From: Olsenella sp. kh2p3 | Lineage (GTDB): Bacteria; Actinomycetota; Coriobacteriia; Coriobacteriales; Atopobiaceae | DNA: 64,000 nt | Reading direction: 5' to 3' | Assembly: GCA_900119625.1 (NCBI GenBank) | Contig: FPKD01000005.1 | Coordinates: 62,001 to 126,000, forward strand | Part shown: positions 24,853 through 33,447 of the stretch, one piece after another | Position numbering within the stretch: position 1 is the first letter of the stretch | How the letters are laid out: each line of letters opens with the position of its first letter | Translations under genes and position numbers: made by a program | The notes under the pieces: model-generated | Told to the model about the DNA's origin: nothing | Databases searched by the model: none | Seen by the model: the letters and a program-made list of their open reading frames with translations, nothing else

Positions 24853-26643
24853 CTAGAGTTCTTCGCGGAGCTGGTCGACAAGCTGCGAGAAGTACGCTAG
24901 CGCGTCCTCGACGGGCTTGCTCGTTGCCATGTCCACGCCGGCACCGCGCAGAAGCTCGATGGGGGGCATGCTCGAACCGCCCTTGAGGCAGCCCAGGTAG
25001 TCCTCAACGGCGGGCGCTCCCTCGCTGAGGATGCGGTTTGAGATGGCGATGGCAGCCGCGTAGCTCGTGGCGTACTGGTAGACGTAGTAGCCGTAGTAGA
25101 AGTGGGGGATGCGCGCCCACTCCAGGCGGATGCCGTCATCGACGGTCACGGCGTCGCCAAAGTACTGGGCGTTGAGCTCGCCCCAGCGCTCGCAGAGGGC
25201 GTCGGCGGTGACGCCGCGGCCGTCGGCGTTCATCTCGTTCACGTCGCGCTCGAACTCGGCGAACATGCACTGGCGGTAGAGGGTCGCGCGGAAGGACTCC
25301 ACAAAGTTGTTGAGCACGTAGGCGTGGGTGGCCGGGTCGGTGGTGTGCTCGAGCAGGTAGTGCGAGAGCAGCGCCTCGTTGCAGGTGGATGCCACCTCGG
25401 CCACGAAGATGGGGTAGTCGCAGTAGGTAGGCGATTGCGTATGGCATGAGAGGTACGTGTGCACGGAGTGGCCCATCTCGTGCGCTAGCGTGAAGACGTC
25501 GTCGAGGCTCCCGTCAAAGCTCGTGAGAATCACGGGGTTGGTGCCGTAGGAGCCCGAGGAGTACGCGCCTGAGCGCTTGCCCGGGGTTTCGTACACATCG
25601 ATCCAGCGCTGCTCGAGGCCCTTGCGCACGATGGCCAGGTAGTCCTCGCCCAGCGGCTCGAGCGCCTTGAGGATGAGGTCCCACGCCTCCTCGTAGGTGA
25701 AGGTGAGGTCCACGGAGTCGACGAGGGGCACGTACATGTCCCAGAAGTGCAGCTCGTCCACGCCCAGGACGTCCTTGCGCAGGCTCGCGTAGTTGTGGAG
25801 CGCGCCGAGGTTCTTGTGCACCGCGTCCACGAGGTTGTCGTAGACGGAGGTGGGAACCTCGTTCGCGTCAAGGCAGTACTCGAGGGCGTCCTGGTAGCGG
25901 CGTGAGTCCGCGAAGAACTTGAGCTGCTTGACCTGGGCGGCGAGAAGCCCGGCGCAGGTGTTGCGGTGCGCGCCGTAGCTCGCGTAGACCGAGTCGAAGG
26001 CGGACTTGCGCAGCACGCGGTCGTGGTTGCGCTCGAGGCCGATGAAGCTGCCGTGGCTCACGGAGTGCTTCTCGCCCTTTGAGTCCGTGGCGTCGGCGAA
26101 GGTGAGGTCGGCGTTGTTGAGCTGCGAGAACACGCGCTCGGGCTGGGCCGCCGCGTCACCGGCGCGTGCGAGGATCGCCTCCTCTGCCGCCGAGAGGCGG
26201 TGCGGGCGCATGCGCAGCTCGCGCTCGATCGCGCGGCGGTAGTGCTCGAGGTCTGGCTTCTCGGCAAAGAAGGCAGCGAGCTTCTCGTCCGCCATGCCAA
26301 GAAGCTCTGCCGAGAACCACGAGCATGCCCCCTGCGTCTCGACCTCGAGGCCCATGACCTGGTCGGAGTAGACCTGGTAGCGCGCCACGCGGGTGTCGAC
26401 GTCGGCGCAGCGGTCGGCGTAGTTGCCCAGGCGGCTGAGGGTGACGTTTGCCTCGTCCGAGAGGCGCAGGTAGGCGAGAAGGTCTGCCGCCGAGGCGCTT
26501 ACGCGCCCCTTGTAGGCCGCGAGCTTGCCGGGGAGGGCCTTGGCGTCCTCGAGCTGACGCTCGAAGTCCTTGTCGTCCGCGCACATGGACGAGAGGTCCC
26601 AACGGTACTTCTCGGGAATCTGGTCGCGCGACTGGTATTGCAT
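24853..26643 (-). CDS. pepF: Oligoendopeptidase F (M3B zinc metallopeptidase)
   Basis: The 596-residue length is typical of PepF. The zinc motif is HEMGH in FTLAHEMGHSVHTYL (~residue 383), with the third ligand Glu in EVASTCNEALLSHYLL (~412). The N-terminal IPEKYRWDLSSM is characteristic. It cleaves oligopeptides of about 7-17 residues in the cytoplasm. Together with peptidase T and the prolyl aminopeptidase in this window it points to a peptide-fermenting lifestyle. It is monocistronic and convergent with the toxin gene. Confidence 0.95.
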   Translation of the reverse strand: MQYQSRDQIPEKYRWDLSSMCADDKDFERQLEDAKALPGKLAAYKGRVSASAADLLAYLRLSDEANVTLSRLGNYADRCADVDTRVARYQVYSDQVMGLEVETQGACSWFSAELLGMADEKLAAFFAEKPDLEHYRRAIERELRMRPHRLSAAEEAILARAGDAAAQPERVFSQLNNADLTFADATDSKGEKHSVSHGSFIGLERNHDRVLRKSAFDSVYASYGAHRNTCAGLLAAQVKQLKFFADSRRYQDALEYCLDANEVPTSVYDNLVDAVHKNLGALHNYASLRKDVLGVDELHFWDMYVPLVDSVDLTFTYEEAWDLILKALEPLGEDYLAIVRKGLEQRWIDVYETPGKRSGAYSSGSYGTNPVILTSFDGSLDDVFTLAHEMGHSVHTYLSCHTQSPTYCDYPIFVAEVASTCNEALLSHYLLEHTTDPATHAYVLNNFVESFRATLYRQCMFAEFERDVNEMNADGRGVTADALCERWGELNAQYFGDAVTVDDGIRLEWARIPHFYYGYYVYQYATSYAAAIAISNRILSEGAPAVEDYLGCLKGGSSMPPIELLRGAGVDMATSKPVEDALAYFSQLVDQLREEL

Positions 26644-26734
26644 ACGTGCTCCTTAGGGTGGAGTTCTTTCAGACTTCCCCATGGTACACGCTGGGGCGCG
26701 CGGCGGGCGAGACGCAGGGCGGTATGGCCGCCGG

Positions 26735-27247
26735 CTACACGCGGGCGGGAAGCTGCGCCACGGCCTCGCCCAGGATGTGACCCTCCATGGCGTGGAGCAG
26801 CTCGTTGAGCCAGAACCCCTCCCTGAGCTGCGGCGCATTGTCAAGCGCGTAGACGCGCAGCGTGTAGGTGTGGTCGCGGTCGGGAGGCTGCGGGCCGTTG
26901 TAGCGGCAGGTGAGAAGCGGGTCTTGGCTTCCCACCAGGCGCGAGGCCGAGGAGTTCTTGCCCTGAACCATACCGGCGAAGCGCTGGTTGGAGGCGTCCT
27001 CGGGGAACGTGGCGACACTTGCCGGAATTCCGCAGGCGCACCAGTGGATCCAGGGGAACCCGCACACGGGGATGGAGTCGACGTCGTAGAAGACCACGGC
27101 GAGCGTGGCCGCTCCTGCGGGAACGCCCGTGACCTCGAAGGGGAACGAGCGCGTTGGGGTGCCAGCGTAGAGACCGGCAGCGTCAGCATGCTTTGCATAG
27201 GCGTCGGGGATGTAGCCGTTCTCGTCGAGCTTCACGTGCACGTCCAT
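26735..27247 (-). CDS. YbhB/YbcL-type PEBP (Raf kinase inhibitor-like) protein
   Basis: This 170-residue protein of the bacterial phosphatidylethanolamine-binding protein family shows the ligand-pocket motifs VVFYDVDSIPVCGFPWIHW…IPASVATFPEDAS and YNGPQPPDRDHTYTLRVYALD. Cellular function in bacteria is unclear. The ATG at 27247 follows CAGGGAGGCAAAC. The frame extends ~130 codons upstream through low-complexity and repeat DNA, but that part has no similarity and no start signal. Confidence 0.88.
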   Translation of the reverse strand: MDVHVKLDENGYIPDAYAKHADAAGLYAGTPTRSFPFEVTGVPAGAATLAVVFYDVDSIPVCGFPWIHWCACGIPASVATFPEDASNQRFAGMVQGKNSSASRLVGSQDPLLTCRYNGPQPPDRDHTYTLRVYALDNAPQLREGFWLNELLHAMEGHILGEAVAQLPARV

Positions 27248-27670
27248 GTTTGCCTCCCTGTGTTGGGGTGCCTTGTGCCTCTCGACTATTGTATCCGCAG
27301 CCGCCATGGCTCCGCCCCTCGGTCCCCACCCCTCATCCACCTCCTTCTTCACCCCTCCTCGCCCACCTCCTTCTTTATCGGTATCTGTGAAACGGAGCCG
27401 ACGTTTGCCCAGGTAATCGCAAACGAGATTCACATATACCGATAAAGAATGAGAGGGGCGAGGAGGGGCTCGGGGCTCGAGGAGGGGGACCGAGAGGCTC
27501 GGGGCTCGAGGAGGGGCTCGAGGAGGGCATGCTAGAATGGCCTCGCCCAACGCGAGTCTGCGGAAGCGGCCGGACGAAGGGCTCCCAAGCAGGTCGCGAC
27601 CCCAGAAGCGACCACACCACAGAAGAGAGGCGCCCACCCCGCGACGCCGACAACATGTGAGGAGAACGCA
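27248..27670. other. Intergenic region with MITE-like hairpin in pyrimidine/purine arms
   Basis: No gene is seen. 27300-27372 is C/T-rich, 27374-27448 is an inverted-repeat element, and 27449-27530 is a G/A-rich stretch with repeated GGGGCTCGAGGAGGG words. A -10-like TAGAAT lies at 27534-27539, probably the promoter of the following ABC operon. Confidence 0.6.
27374..27448 (+). repeat. MITE-like inverted-repeat element, copy 1 (family 3)
   Basis: TTCTTTATCGGTATCTGTGA on the left and TCACATATACCGATAAAGAA on the right: 20-bp arms, two mismatches. The internal sequence, read on the minus strand (ATCTCGTTTGCGATTACCTG + GGCAAACGTCGGC), matches the plus-strand interior of copy 2 at 60982-61064. 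The two copies are therefore homologous and in opposite orientation. Confidence 0.8.
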
Positions 27671-28765
27671 ATGCTCAAGAACACCAATCTCACCCGTCGC
27701 CAGGCGCTCGCCGCGTTTGGCTCCATCACTGCCGGCCTTGCGCTCGCTGCCTGTGGCGCAAGCCAGACGCAGTCCACGGACACCGCCTCTACCAGCGACG
27801 CATCGTCCTCCTCGGACGCCTCCGCCGCCACTGAGGACGTGACCGTCCGCGTGGCCTCCCTCAAGGGTCCCACCGCCATCGGCCTGGTCTCGATGATGGA
27901 CACCACCTCCGGCGTCCCCACCGAGGACACCCCCACCGAGCCCGCTGAGGGCTCAACTGGCATAACCTACTCCTACACCATCTCCGGCTCGCCCGACCAG
28001 GTCCTTCCCCAGGTCATCCAGGGCGAGACGGACATCGCCCTCGTGCCCTCGAACGTCGCCTCGGTCCTCTACAACAAGACCCAGGGCGGCATCCGCGCGA
28101 TCGACGTCAACACGCTGGGCGTTCTCTCCGTGGTCACCGGCGACTCGTCCGTCGAGCAGTTCGAGGACCTCGCCGGCCACACCGTCTACCTCTCGGGCCA
28201 GGGCGCCAGCCCCGAGTACACGCTCAACTACCTTCTCGACCAGGCGGGCATCAAGGACCAGGTGAGCATCGAGTTCAAGAGCGAGCACAGCGAGTGCGCC
28301 GCCGCCATCCAGGCGGACCCAACCGCAGTGGCGATCCTGCCCGAGCCCTTTACCACGGCCACGCTGGCAAAGAACTCCTCGCTCCTGGCACCCGTGAGCC
28401 TGACCGACGTCTGGGACCGCTACGCCGCCGGCTCGGGCAGCCAGTTCGTGATGGGCGTGACCATCGCCCGCTCCGAGTTCGTGGACGACCACCCCGAGGC
28501 CATCTCCGACTTCCTCTCGCGCCACGCCCAGTCCGTCGACACCGTGAACGGCGACCCTGCTGCCGCAGCGCCCCTCGTGGTGAAGGCCGGCATAGTTGCC
28601 AGCGAGGCCATCGCCGAGAAGGCCATCCCCAAGTGCAACATCGTCTGCACCACGGGCGAGGACATGCGCTCGGCGCTCTCCGGCTACCTGCAGGTCCTCT
28701 ACGACGCTGACGCCTCCTCGGTGGGCGGAGCGCTCCCCGGCGACGACTTCTACTACGTGGCCTAG
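27671..28765 (+). CDS. NitT/TauT-type ABC transporter substrate-binding lipoprotein (NMT1/ThiY-like)
   Basis: This 364-residue protein has a Tat-like lipoprotein signal (TRRQALAAFGSITAGLALAA + C, lipobox Cys ~32). A Ser/Asp-rich linker follows, then an NMT1-like periplasmic-binding fold (VRVASLKGPTAIGLVSMMD; QVIQGETDIALVPSNVASVL; GHTVYLSGQGASPEYTLNYL). Such proteins bind aliphatic sulfonates, nitrate, thiamine precursors or similar small molecules. It is followed 12 bp later by the fused permease-ATPase gene, giving a complete two-gene importer. Confidence 0.9.
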   Translation: MLKNTNLTRRQALAAFGSITAGLALAACGASQTQSTDTASTSDASSSSDASAATEDVTVRVASLKGPTAIGLVSMMDTTSGVPTEDTPTEPAEGSTGITYSYTISGSPDQVLPQVIQGETDIALVPSNVASVLYNKTQGGIRAIDVNTLGVLSVVTGDSSVEQFEDLAGHTVYLSGQGASPEYTLNYLLDQAGIKDQVSIEFKSEHSECAAAIQADPTAVAILPEPFTTATLAKNSSLLAPVSLTDVWDRYAAGSGSQFVMGVTIARSEFVDDHPEAISDFLSRHAQSVDTVNGDPAAAAPLVVKAGIVASEAIAEKAIPKCNIVCTTGEDMRSALSGYLQVLYDADASSVGGALPGDDFYYVA

Positions 28766-28777
28766 GCTGCGGCCAAG

Positions 28778-30190
28778 GTGTCGGCGGAGAACAACAAGAC
28801 GCCCGTGACCCCGCGCGACGCGCTGCGCCGCGCGGGCGCCGTTGCCTTCTGGCTTCTCGTGTGGCAGCTGGCGAGCATGGCAGTTGGTTCCGAGCTCCTG
28901 CTTGCTGGTCCCGCTGCGGTGCTTGTGCGCCTGGCACAGCTCGTTCCCACGGCAGCCTTCTGGTCCACGGTGGGCTTTTCGCTGGCGAGAATTGCCGCGG
29001 GCTTTGCCGCGGCCTTCGTACTTGGCCTGCTGCTGGGTCTTGCCGCGCACCGCTGGCACGCGCTGGCCGAGCTTCTCGCCCCGGCGGTGAGCTTTCTCAA
29101 GAGCGTGCCCATCGTTTGCGTGATTGTGCTGTTGCTCATGTGGGTGGGATCGGTGCGGGTCTCTGCGATTGCGGCCTTCCTCGCCGTGTTCCCTGCCATC
29201 TACTTCAGCGTGCTGGAGGGCCGCTCCTCGGCGAGCCCCGGCCTGGGCGAGCTGCTCCGCGTGATGGGCGTGCCCGGCTGGCGCCGCTTTCTGGCAGACA
29301 CCTGGCAGCAGCTCCTCCCGTACCTGGTGGCCACGTGCAGGAACGCCTGCGGCATGGCGTGGAAGGCGGGCGTGGCCGCCGAGCTTATAGGCAGTCCGCG
29401 CGGCTCAATGGGCGAGCGCATCTACCAGGCAAAGCTCCTGCTCGAGACCGGCGACCTCTTTGCGTGGACCATCGTGGTGGTGGCGCTCTCGTGGGCGTGC
29501 GAGAAGGCATTCCTCGCGCTCCTGCGCGCAACCGGTGGCTGGGCGCTCTCGGCAAGCGTGCCGCGGCCGGTGGCCGACCGGCGCCGGCAGCCCTCAGCGG
29601 CTGCGATCTCGCTCGATCACGTCACCCTGGGCTACGACGGCGAGCCCGTTGCCACCTGCAACCTCGCGCTGGAGGCAGGCTCGCGCACGGTGCTCGCCGA
29701 CCCCTCCGGCGCTGGCAAGACCACGCTGGTGCGCACGGTCTGCGGACTACTCACCCCGCTCTCGGGGCGCGTCCAGGCACCGGGCTCGGTTGCGCTCTCC
29801 GTGCAGTTCCAGGACACCCGGCTGGTGGAGGCAATGACTGCCGAGCAGAACGTGCTGCTCTGCTCGGCGTGTGCGCTCTCGGCGGACGAGGCGCACACGC
29901 TTCTCGCAGAGCTGCTGCCGGAGGACGCGCTGGGTAGGCCGGTCTCGGAGCTCTCTGGTGGGCAGCGTCGCCGCGTTGAGCTTGCGCGGGCGTTCGCGCA
30001 TCCCGGCGCGGCAGTTGTTCTCGACGAGCCCTTTGCCTCGCTTGATGCTGCCTCGCACCAGGCGGCGGCGGCCTTTGTGCTGCGCCATCTGGGCGGTCGC
30101 ACGCTGCTTGTGGCCTCGCACGCCCCCGGCGACGTCGAGTTTCTCGACGCGCGGCCGGCGCGGCTGGGCGTCGCGCGGCGTGAGAGGTAG
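28778..30190 (+). CDS. Fused ABC permease + ATPase (NitT/TauT family)
   Basis: This 470-residue fusion has residues ~15-260 as a SsuC/TauC-like permease (EAA-type loop ELLRVMGVPGWRRFLADTWQ) and ~270-460 as an ATPase. The nucleotide-binding motifs are Walker A DPSGAGKTT (~311), Q-loop QFQDTRL (~348), signature LSGGQRRRVELARA (~403), Walker B AVVLDEPFASLD (~426) and H-loop VASHAPG (~451). The first Walker A glycine (GPSGxGKT in most) is Asp here. The GTG start is the best available, with a weak ribosome site. Two copies of this chain would give a full transporter. Confidence 0.88.
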   Translation: MSAENNKTPVTPRDALRRAGAVAFWLLVWQLASMAVGSELLLAGPAAVLVRLAQLVPTAAFWSTVGFSLARIAAGFAAAFVLGLLLGLAAHRWHALAELLAPAVSFLKSVPIVCVIVLLLMWVGSVRVSAIAAFLAVFPAIYFSVLEGRSSASPGLGELLRVMGVPGWRRFLADTWQQLLPYLVATCRNACGMAWKAGVAAELIGSPRGSMGERIYQAKLLLETGDLFAWTIVVVALSWACEKAFLALLRATGGWALSASVPRPVADRRRQPSAAAISLDHVTLGYDGEPVATCNLALEAGSRTVLADPSGAGKTTLVRTVCGLLTPLSGRVQAPGSVALSVQFQDTRLVEAMTAEQNVLLCSACALSADEAHTLLAELLPEDALGRPVSELSGGQRRRVELARAFAHPGAAVVLDEPFASLDAASHQAAAAFVLRHLGGRTLLVASHAPGDVEFLDARPARLGVARRER

Positions 30191-30192
30191 GA

Positions 30193-30229
30193 GATTATTC
30201 TCGGTAGAATTATTCTCGTGAGAATAATC
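30193..30229. repeat. A+T-rich triple half-site: ATTATTCTC, ATTATTCTC, GAGAATAAT
   Basis: GATTATTCTC (30193-30202), AATTATTCTC (30208-30217), then GAGAATAATC (30220-30229). The last two form a 9-bp hairpin with a 2-nt loop. It lies between the converging fused ABC gene and the TM1266 gene and is either a terminator or a protein-binding site. Confidence 0.55.
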
Positions 30230-30251
30230 TGCCCCTATCGTCGAGACGCTA

Positions 30252-30494
30252 CTACTTCGAGTATGCCGCCCGCACGCTGATGCCGGGGATGGCGCCGATG
30301 CGGCCGGCCATCGCCGCGATGGTGTCCTGCGGCGCGTCCACGGCCACGGAGATCACGTTCATGTGGCGCTTGGGGTAGGGGATGCCCATTCGGCCGATGA
30401 TGATGTCGGCATTCTCGTGCAGCACCTCATTGAGGCGCGCGACAGAATCCGGGTCCTCGACGATGATTCCCAGCACTGCTACGCGGGTCTCCAT
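30252..30494 (-). CDS. TM1266-family iron-only hydrogenase system regulator (ACT-like)
   Basis: This 80-residue ACT-like protein (RVAVLGIIVEDPDSVARLNE … HENADIIIGRMGIPYPKRHM … NVISVAVDAPQDTIAAMAGR) matches the TM1266 family. That family is named for its linkage to HydEFG maturases, although none is in this window. A good ribosome site (ACAGGAGGCAGCC) supports the ATG at 30494 over an upstream start. It probably binds a small ligand; the regulatory target is unknown. Confidence 0.83.
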   Translation of the reverse strand: METRVAVLGIIVEDPDSVARLNEVLHENADIIIGRMGIPYPKRHMNVISVAVDAPQDTIAAMAGRIGAIPGISVRAAYSK

Positions 30495-30534
30495 GGCTGC
30501 CTCCTGTGGCATACGCTTCTCTCAGCTCCAACCG

Positions 30535-30745
30535 ACACAATACGCGCCTCCGGCGAGATTCTGACGCCAGAGGCGCGACTTTGTTGGGATTCTCGTACGA
30601 GAGGGGCCTTCGTGCGCGGATTTCGCGCCGGGGCGGGGGTTCCCGACGGGATTCCATACGAAAGGGGCCCTCCGGCGTCGTTTTGGCGCCGGAACGGGGG
30701 GTCCAGCGGCAACCGCGTACGAGAGGGGCCTTCCGGCGCGCACCG
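30535..30745. repeat. Tandem 61-bp repeat downstream of the helicase gene
   Basis: The word TACGA(G/A)AGGGGCC starts at 30596, 30657 and 30718, an exact 61-bp period. Each unit then contains GGCGnnnTTTTnGCGCC-like and CGGGGG words. A fourth, weaker unit precedes them. The period is not a multiple of three, so the region is unlikely to be coding. Confidence 0.75.
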
Positions 30746-30749
30746 CGCC

Positions 30750-32870
30750 CTACCGTGCGAGAAGCGGCGTCAGCTCCCCCTGTGACACGATCGTGACCTC
30801 GTGCATCGCACGGCTGATGGCGGTGTAGAGCCTGCGGCGCGAAAGCGGCGTGTCGGGGTAGACCTCCGCCTGCGCGTCGGGCACCACCACGTGGTCAAAC
30901 TCGAGGCCCTTGGCCAGGCGCAGGTCCATCAGCACCACGCCGCTCGCGGGCATGAGGGAGTTGCGGTCCACGAGCTGTACGCGGTCTCCCAGCTGCTTCG
31001 AGAGCCAGTTGGCGCGCGCGGCGTCGGCGGCGACGATAGCGGTGAGGCCCTCCTTGCCCGCGGCCTTCTCGGCAATGCGTGCCAGCTCGGCCACGTAGCG
31101 CCCTGCGTCGCCGTCCGCCACCTCCATGACGCGCGGCGGCGTGCCCGCGCGCTGCACCGAGGTGAGGCGCGCACGCTCGTCCAGCGGCAGCAGGCTCGTG
31201 AACAGCTCCGTTATCTCCGGGCTCGAACGGTAGCTCGTGAGAAGCTCGCAGGTCTCGACCTCGCCATGCGTCGCCGAGAAGATCTGGCGCACCTGGTCGA
31301 AGCTCGCTGTGCCCTCGCGGATGGCCTGGTGCTCGTCGCCCAGCAGCATGAAGTGGGCGCGCGGGAAGTAGCGCGCCAGCACCATGAGCTGCGTCACGGT
31401 GTAGTCCTGAACCTCGTCCACCATCACGTAGCGCGCGGACTTCTCGCCACCGCCCATAACCAGCAGCTTGAGGTAGACCCACTCGGCCGCCGTGAGCGCG
31501 CTCTTGCCCAGTACGCGCATGCCAATGCGGTCGATGCGCAGCCAGTTGCCGCGCTCTATCTCATCGTGCGCCCCGGAGAAGAGGTGCCGCACGTACGCGA
31601 GCGCGTAGGCGGCGCACTCCTCGTCGTCGGCGGGGCTTATCGTCTGGCCAAAGACCTCGACCTGCTCCTCCACGTCCAGGCCGAGCATCTCCTCCCACAC
31701 GTCTTCGTTCTTCGCGAGCGCCGCCAGCTTGCGGTCGAGGCGGTCGTGCAGCTCGTCCTTCACAAGGGCGGTGAGGCGCGGTCCCACGGGAATCTGCGAG
31801 AACTTGGCAACGGCGCCCGCCACCGAGGACGCCTTGAGCAGCACCCGGTCGCCGAGACGAACCTCGCGCAGGTCGTCGGGCTCAAGCGTCATCGTGCGCA
31901 CGCCCTCCTCCAGGCGCTCGAGCTCTGCCGGGTCGCCGTCGCGACCGTCGCCGCGCTCGGAGAGGCCCAGGCTGGCGAGAAAGCCGCGCCACGTGAAGAT
32001 GCGCGGGTTCTTCTCGCCCATGCTGGGCAGCACCGTGTCGATGTAGTGCCGGAAGACGTCGTTGGGCGTGAAGAGGAAGACCTGGTCGGCCGAGAGGGTC
32101 TTGCGCTCCTGGTAGAAGAGGTACGCCACGCGCTGGAGCAGCACCGAGGTCTTGCCCGATCCGGCGATGCCGCTCACGAGTAGCACGGGCACGTCCTCGT
32201 GGCGGATGACCGCGTTCTGCTCGCGCTGGATGGTCGCGGTGATGGCCGCGAGCTTCTCGGAGTGGTGCTTCTTGAGCGCGCCGAGAAGCAACGAGTCCTC
32301 GATGGCCACGGTGGTGTCGAAGTAGGAGTTGAGCGTGTCTCGCGTGATGTCGAACTGGCGGCGCAGCAGCAGGTTGACGGTGCGCGTGCGGCCGTCCACT
32401 TGGTAGGAGGTGGGGCCCATCTCCTGGTTGTAGTAGGTCTCGGCCACGGGGCTGCGCCAGTCCACGATGAGCGGGCGCTTGCGCTCGTCGGTCATGCCCG
32501 CGGCGCCAATGTAGACGTCGCGGGGCGGGCGGCCGGGGCGCATCTCGAGCGTGACCTTGGCGAAGTAGGGCTGGCGCAGCAGCAGGAGCACGCGCTGGAG
32601 CTTCTCGACGGTGAAGTCGTGGTACTGGTTGTACGTGTCGATGACCGAGTTGAGCGTCTCGATGGCGGCGAGGGTCTCCATGGTCTCGTCGGTGCCGCCA
32701 AAGTCGGGGCGAATCTCCTCGCTCATCTCGCGCAGGTCGTCCGCCGCGCCCTTGTGGCTGGTCTCTATCTCCTCGGTGAGGGTGTCCCGCAGGTCGCAGA
32801 GCTGGGCGTATATCGCCCTCAGGTGGTCTTGCTCCTCGCGGAACGTATCGTCGTGCAACTCGTCTGCCAT
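30750..32870 (-). CDS. helD: HelD-like UvrD-family helicase / RNA polymerase recycling motor
   Basis: This 706-residue SF1 ATPase has a long N-terminal coiled-coil arm (EQDHLRAIYAQLCDLRDTLT…), as in HelD. Walker A is SGIAGSGKTSVLLQR (~residue 236), followed by QVFLFTPNDVF. Walker B is YVMVDEVQDYT (~487), and LLGDEHQAI and the C-terminal KGLEFDHVVVPDA follow. Family knowledge: HelD removes stalled RNA polymerase from DNA and can influence rifampicin tolerance in actinobacteria. It is preceded by AGGACGC and stands alone on the minus strand. Confidence 0.88.
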   Translation of the reverse strand: MADELHDDTFREEQDHLRAIYAQLCDLRDTLTEEIETSHKGAADDLREMSEEIRPDFGGTDETMETLAAIETLNSVIDTYNQYHDFTVEKLQRVLLLLRQPYFAKVTLEMRPGRPPRDVYIGAAGMTDERKRPLIVDWRSPVAETYYNQEMGPTSYQVDGRTRTVNLLLRRQFDITRDTLNSYFDTTVAIEDSLLLGALKKHHSEKLAAITATIQREQNAVIRHEDVPVLLVSGIAGSGKTSVLLQRVAYLFYQERKTLSADQVFLFTPNDVFRHYIDTVLPSMGEKNPRIFTWRGFLASLGLSERGDGRDGDPAELERLEEGVRTMTLEPDDLREVRLGDRVLLKASSVAGAVAKFSQIPVGPRLTALVKDELHDRLDRKLAALAKNEDVWEEMLGLDVEEQVEVFGQTISPADDEECAAYALAYVRHLFSGAHDEIERGNWLRIDRIGMRVLGKSALTAAEWVYLKLLVMGGGEKSARYVMVDEVQDYTVTQLMVLARYFPRAHFMLLGDEHQAIREGTASFDQVRQIFSATHGEVETCELLTSYRSSPEITELFTSLLPLDERARLTSVQRAGTPPRVMEVADGDAGRYVAELARIAEKAAGKEGLTAIVAADAARANWLSKQLGDRVQLVDRNSLMPASGVVLMDLRLAKGLEFDHVVVPDAQAEVYPDTPLSRRRLYTAISRAMHEVTIVSQGELTPLLAR

Positions 32871-33017
32871 GCGTCCTCCCAGTGCCCGGCACGAAAGCGT
32901 GACGGACTATTGTAGCGCGAGCGGGGCGTGGGGCGAGAAGGACGGCGGCAGAGAGGGGCGTGGGGCGAGAGGGGCGATGGCCGCGCAGCCGGGACCGCGC
33001 AGCCGGTACCGCGCGCG

Positions 33018-33368
33018 TTAATTTGCCGCGTTCCCGTCGACCGCAAGCTGCACGGTGCAGGAGGGAAAGCCCCCGGCGTTCGAGTACGTCACGGTGCAGG
33101 GGACGCGGTCGGGGAGCGCCTTGGGGTCGAGGCCCGCGCCCAGCGCCAGCGCGCCCATCTCCTTTGCGTTGATGCGGCCCACCAGCTCCTCGAAGACCTG
33201 GCAGCGCCAGGTGGAGCCAATGCCCAGCGGGCCCTTCTCGCGCACGAACTCGCCCGGTGCCGAGGTGATGGAGTGCTTGGTCATCTCGAGGCCGGCGGCA
33301 AGGACCATCGTGGTGCTCTCAAAGACAAACTCCTCGAGCCTCTCGGGCTCGCGCCTACGTGCGGACAT
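33018..33368 (-). CDS. Small protein of unknown function
   Basis: This is a 116-residue soluble protein with no family that I recognise. It starts SARRREPERLEEFVFESTTM, has a hydrophobic centre (MVLAAGLEMTKHSI) and contains one internal and one C-terminal Cys (STWRCQVFEEL; FPSCTVQLAVD). The start is supported by AACAAGGAGACACGC. It lies between the helicase and engB, all on the minus strand. Coding-type composition and the ribosome site make it a likely real gene. Confidence 0.6.
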   Translation of the reverse strand: MSARRREPERLEEFVFESTTMVLAAGLEMTKHSITSAPGEFVREKGPLGIGSTWRCQVFEELVGRINAKEMGALALGAGLDPKALPDRVPCTVTYSNAGGFPSCTVQLAVDGNAAN

Positions 33369-33447
33369 GCGTGTCTCCTTGTTGCGTTGGTATTCTTGAT
33401 GCGGGCCGCGTGCAGCGCGCCGGCGGGCCGGCGGTGCCGCGCCGCGC

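Noticed and set aside
26735..27637. Extended PEBP protein starting far upstream
   Set aside because: The extra ~130 residues run through the MITE-like repeat and low-complexity DNA and have no similarity. The ATG at 27247 has the ribosome site.
30522..30743. 73-codon minus-strand frame over the 61-bp repeat
   Set aside because: The period of 61 is not divisible by three and there is no ribosome site. It is a chance frame through non-coding repeats.
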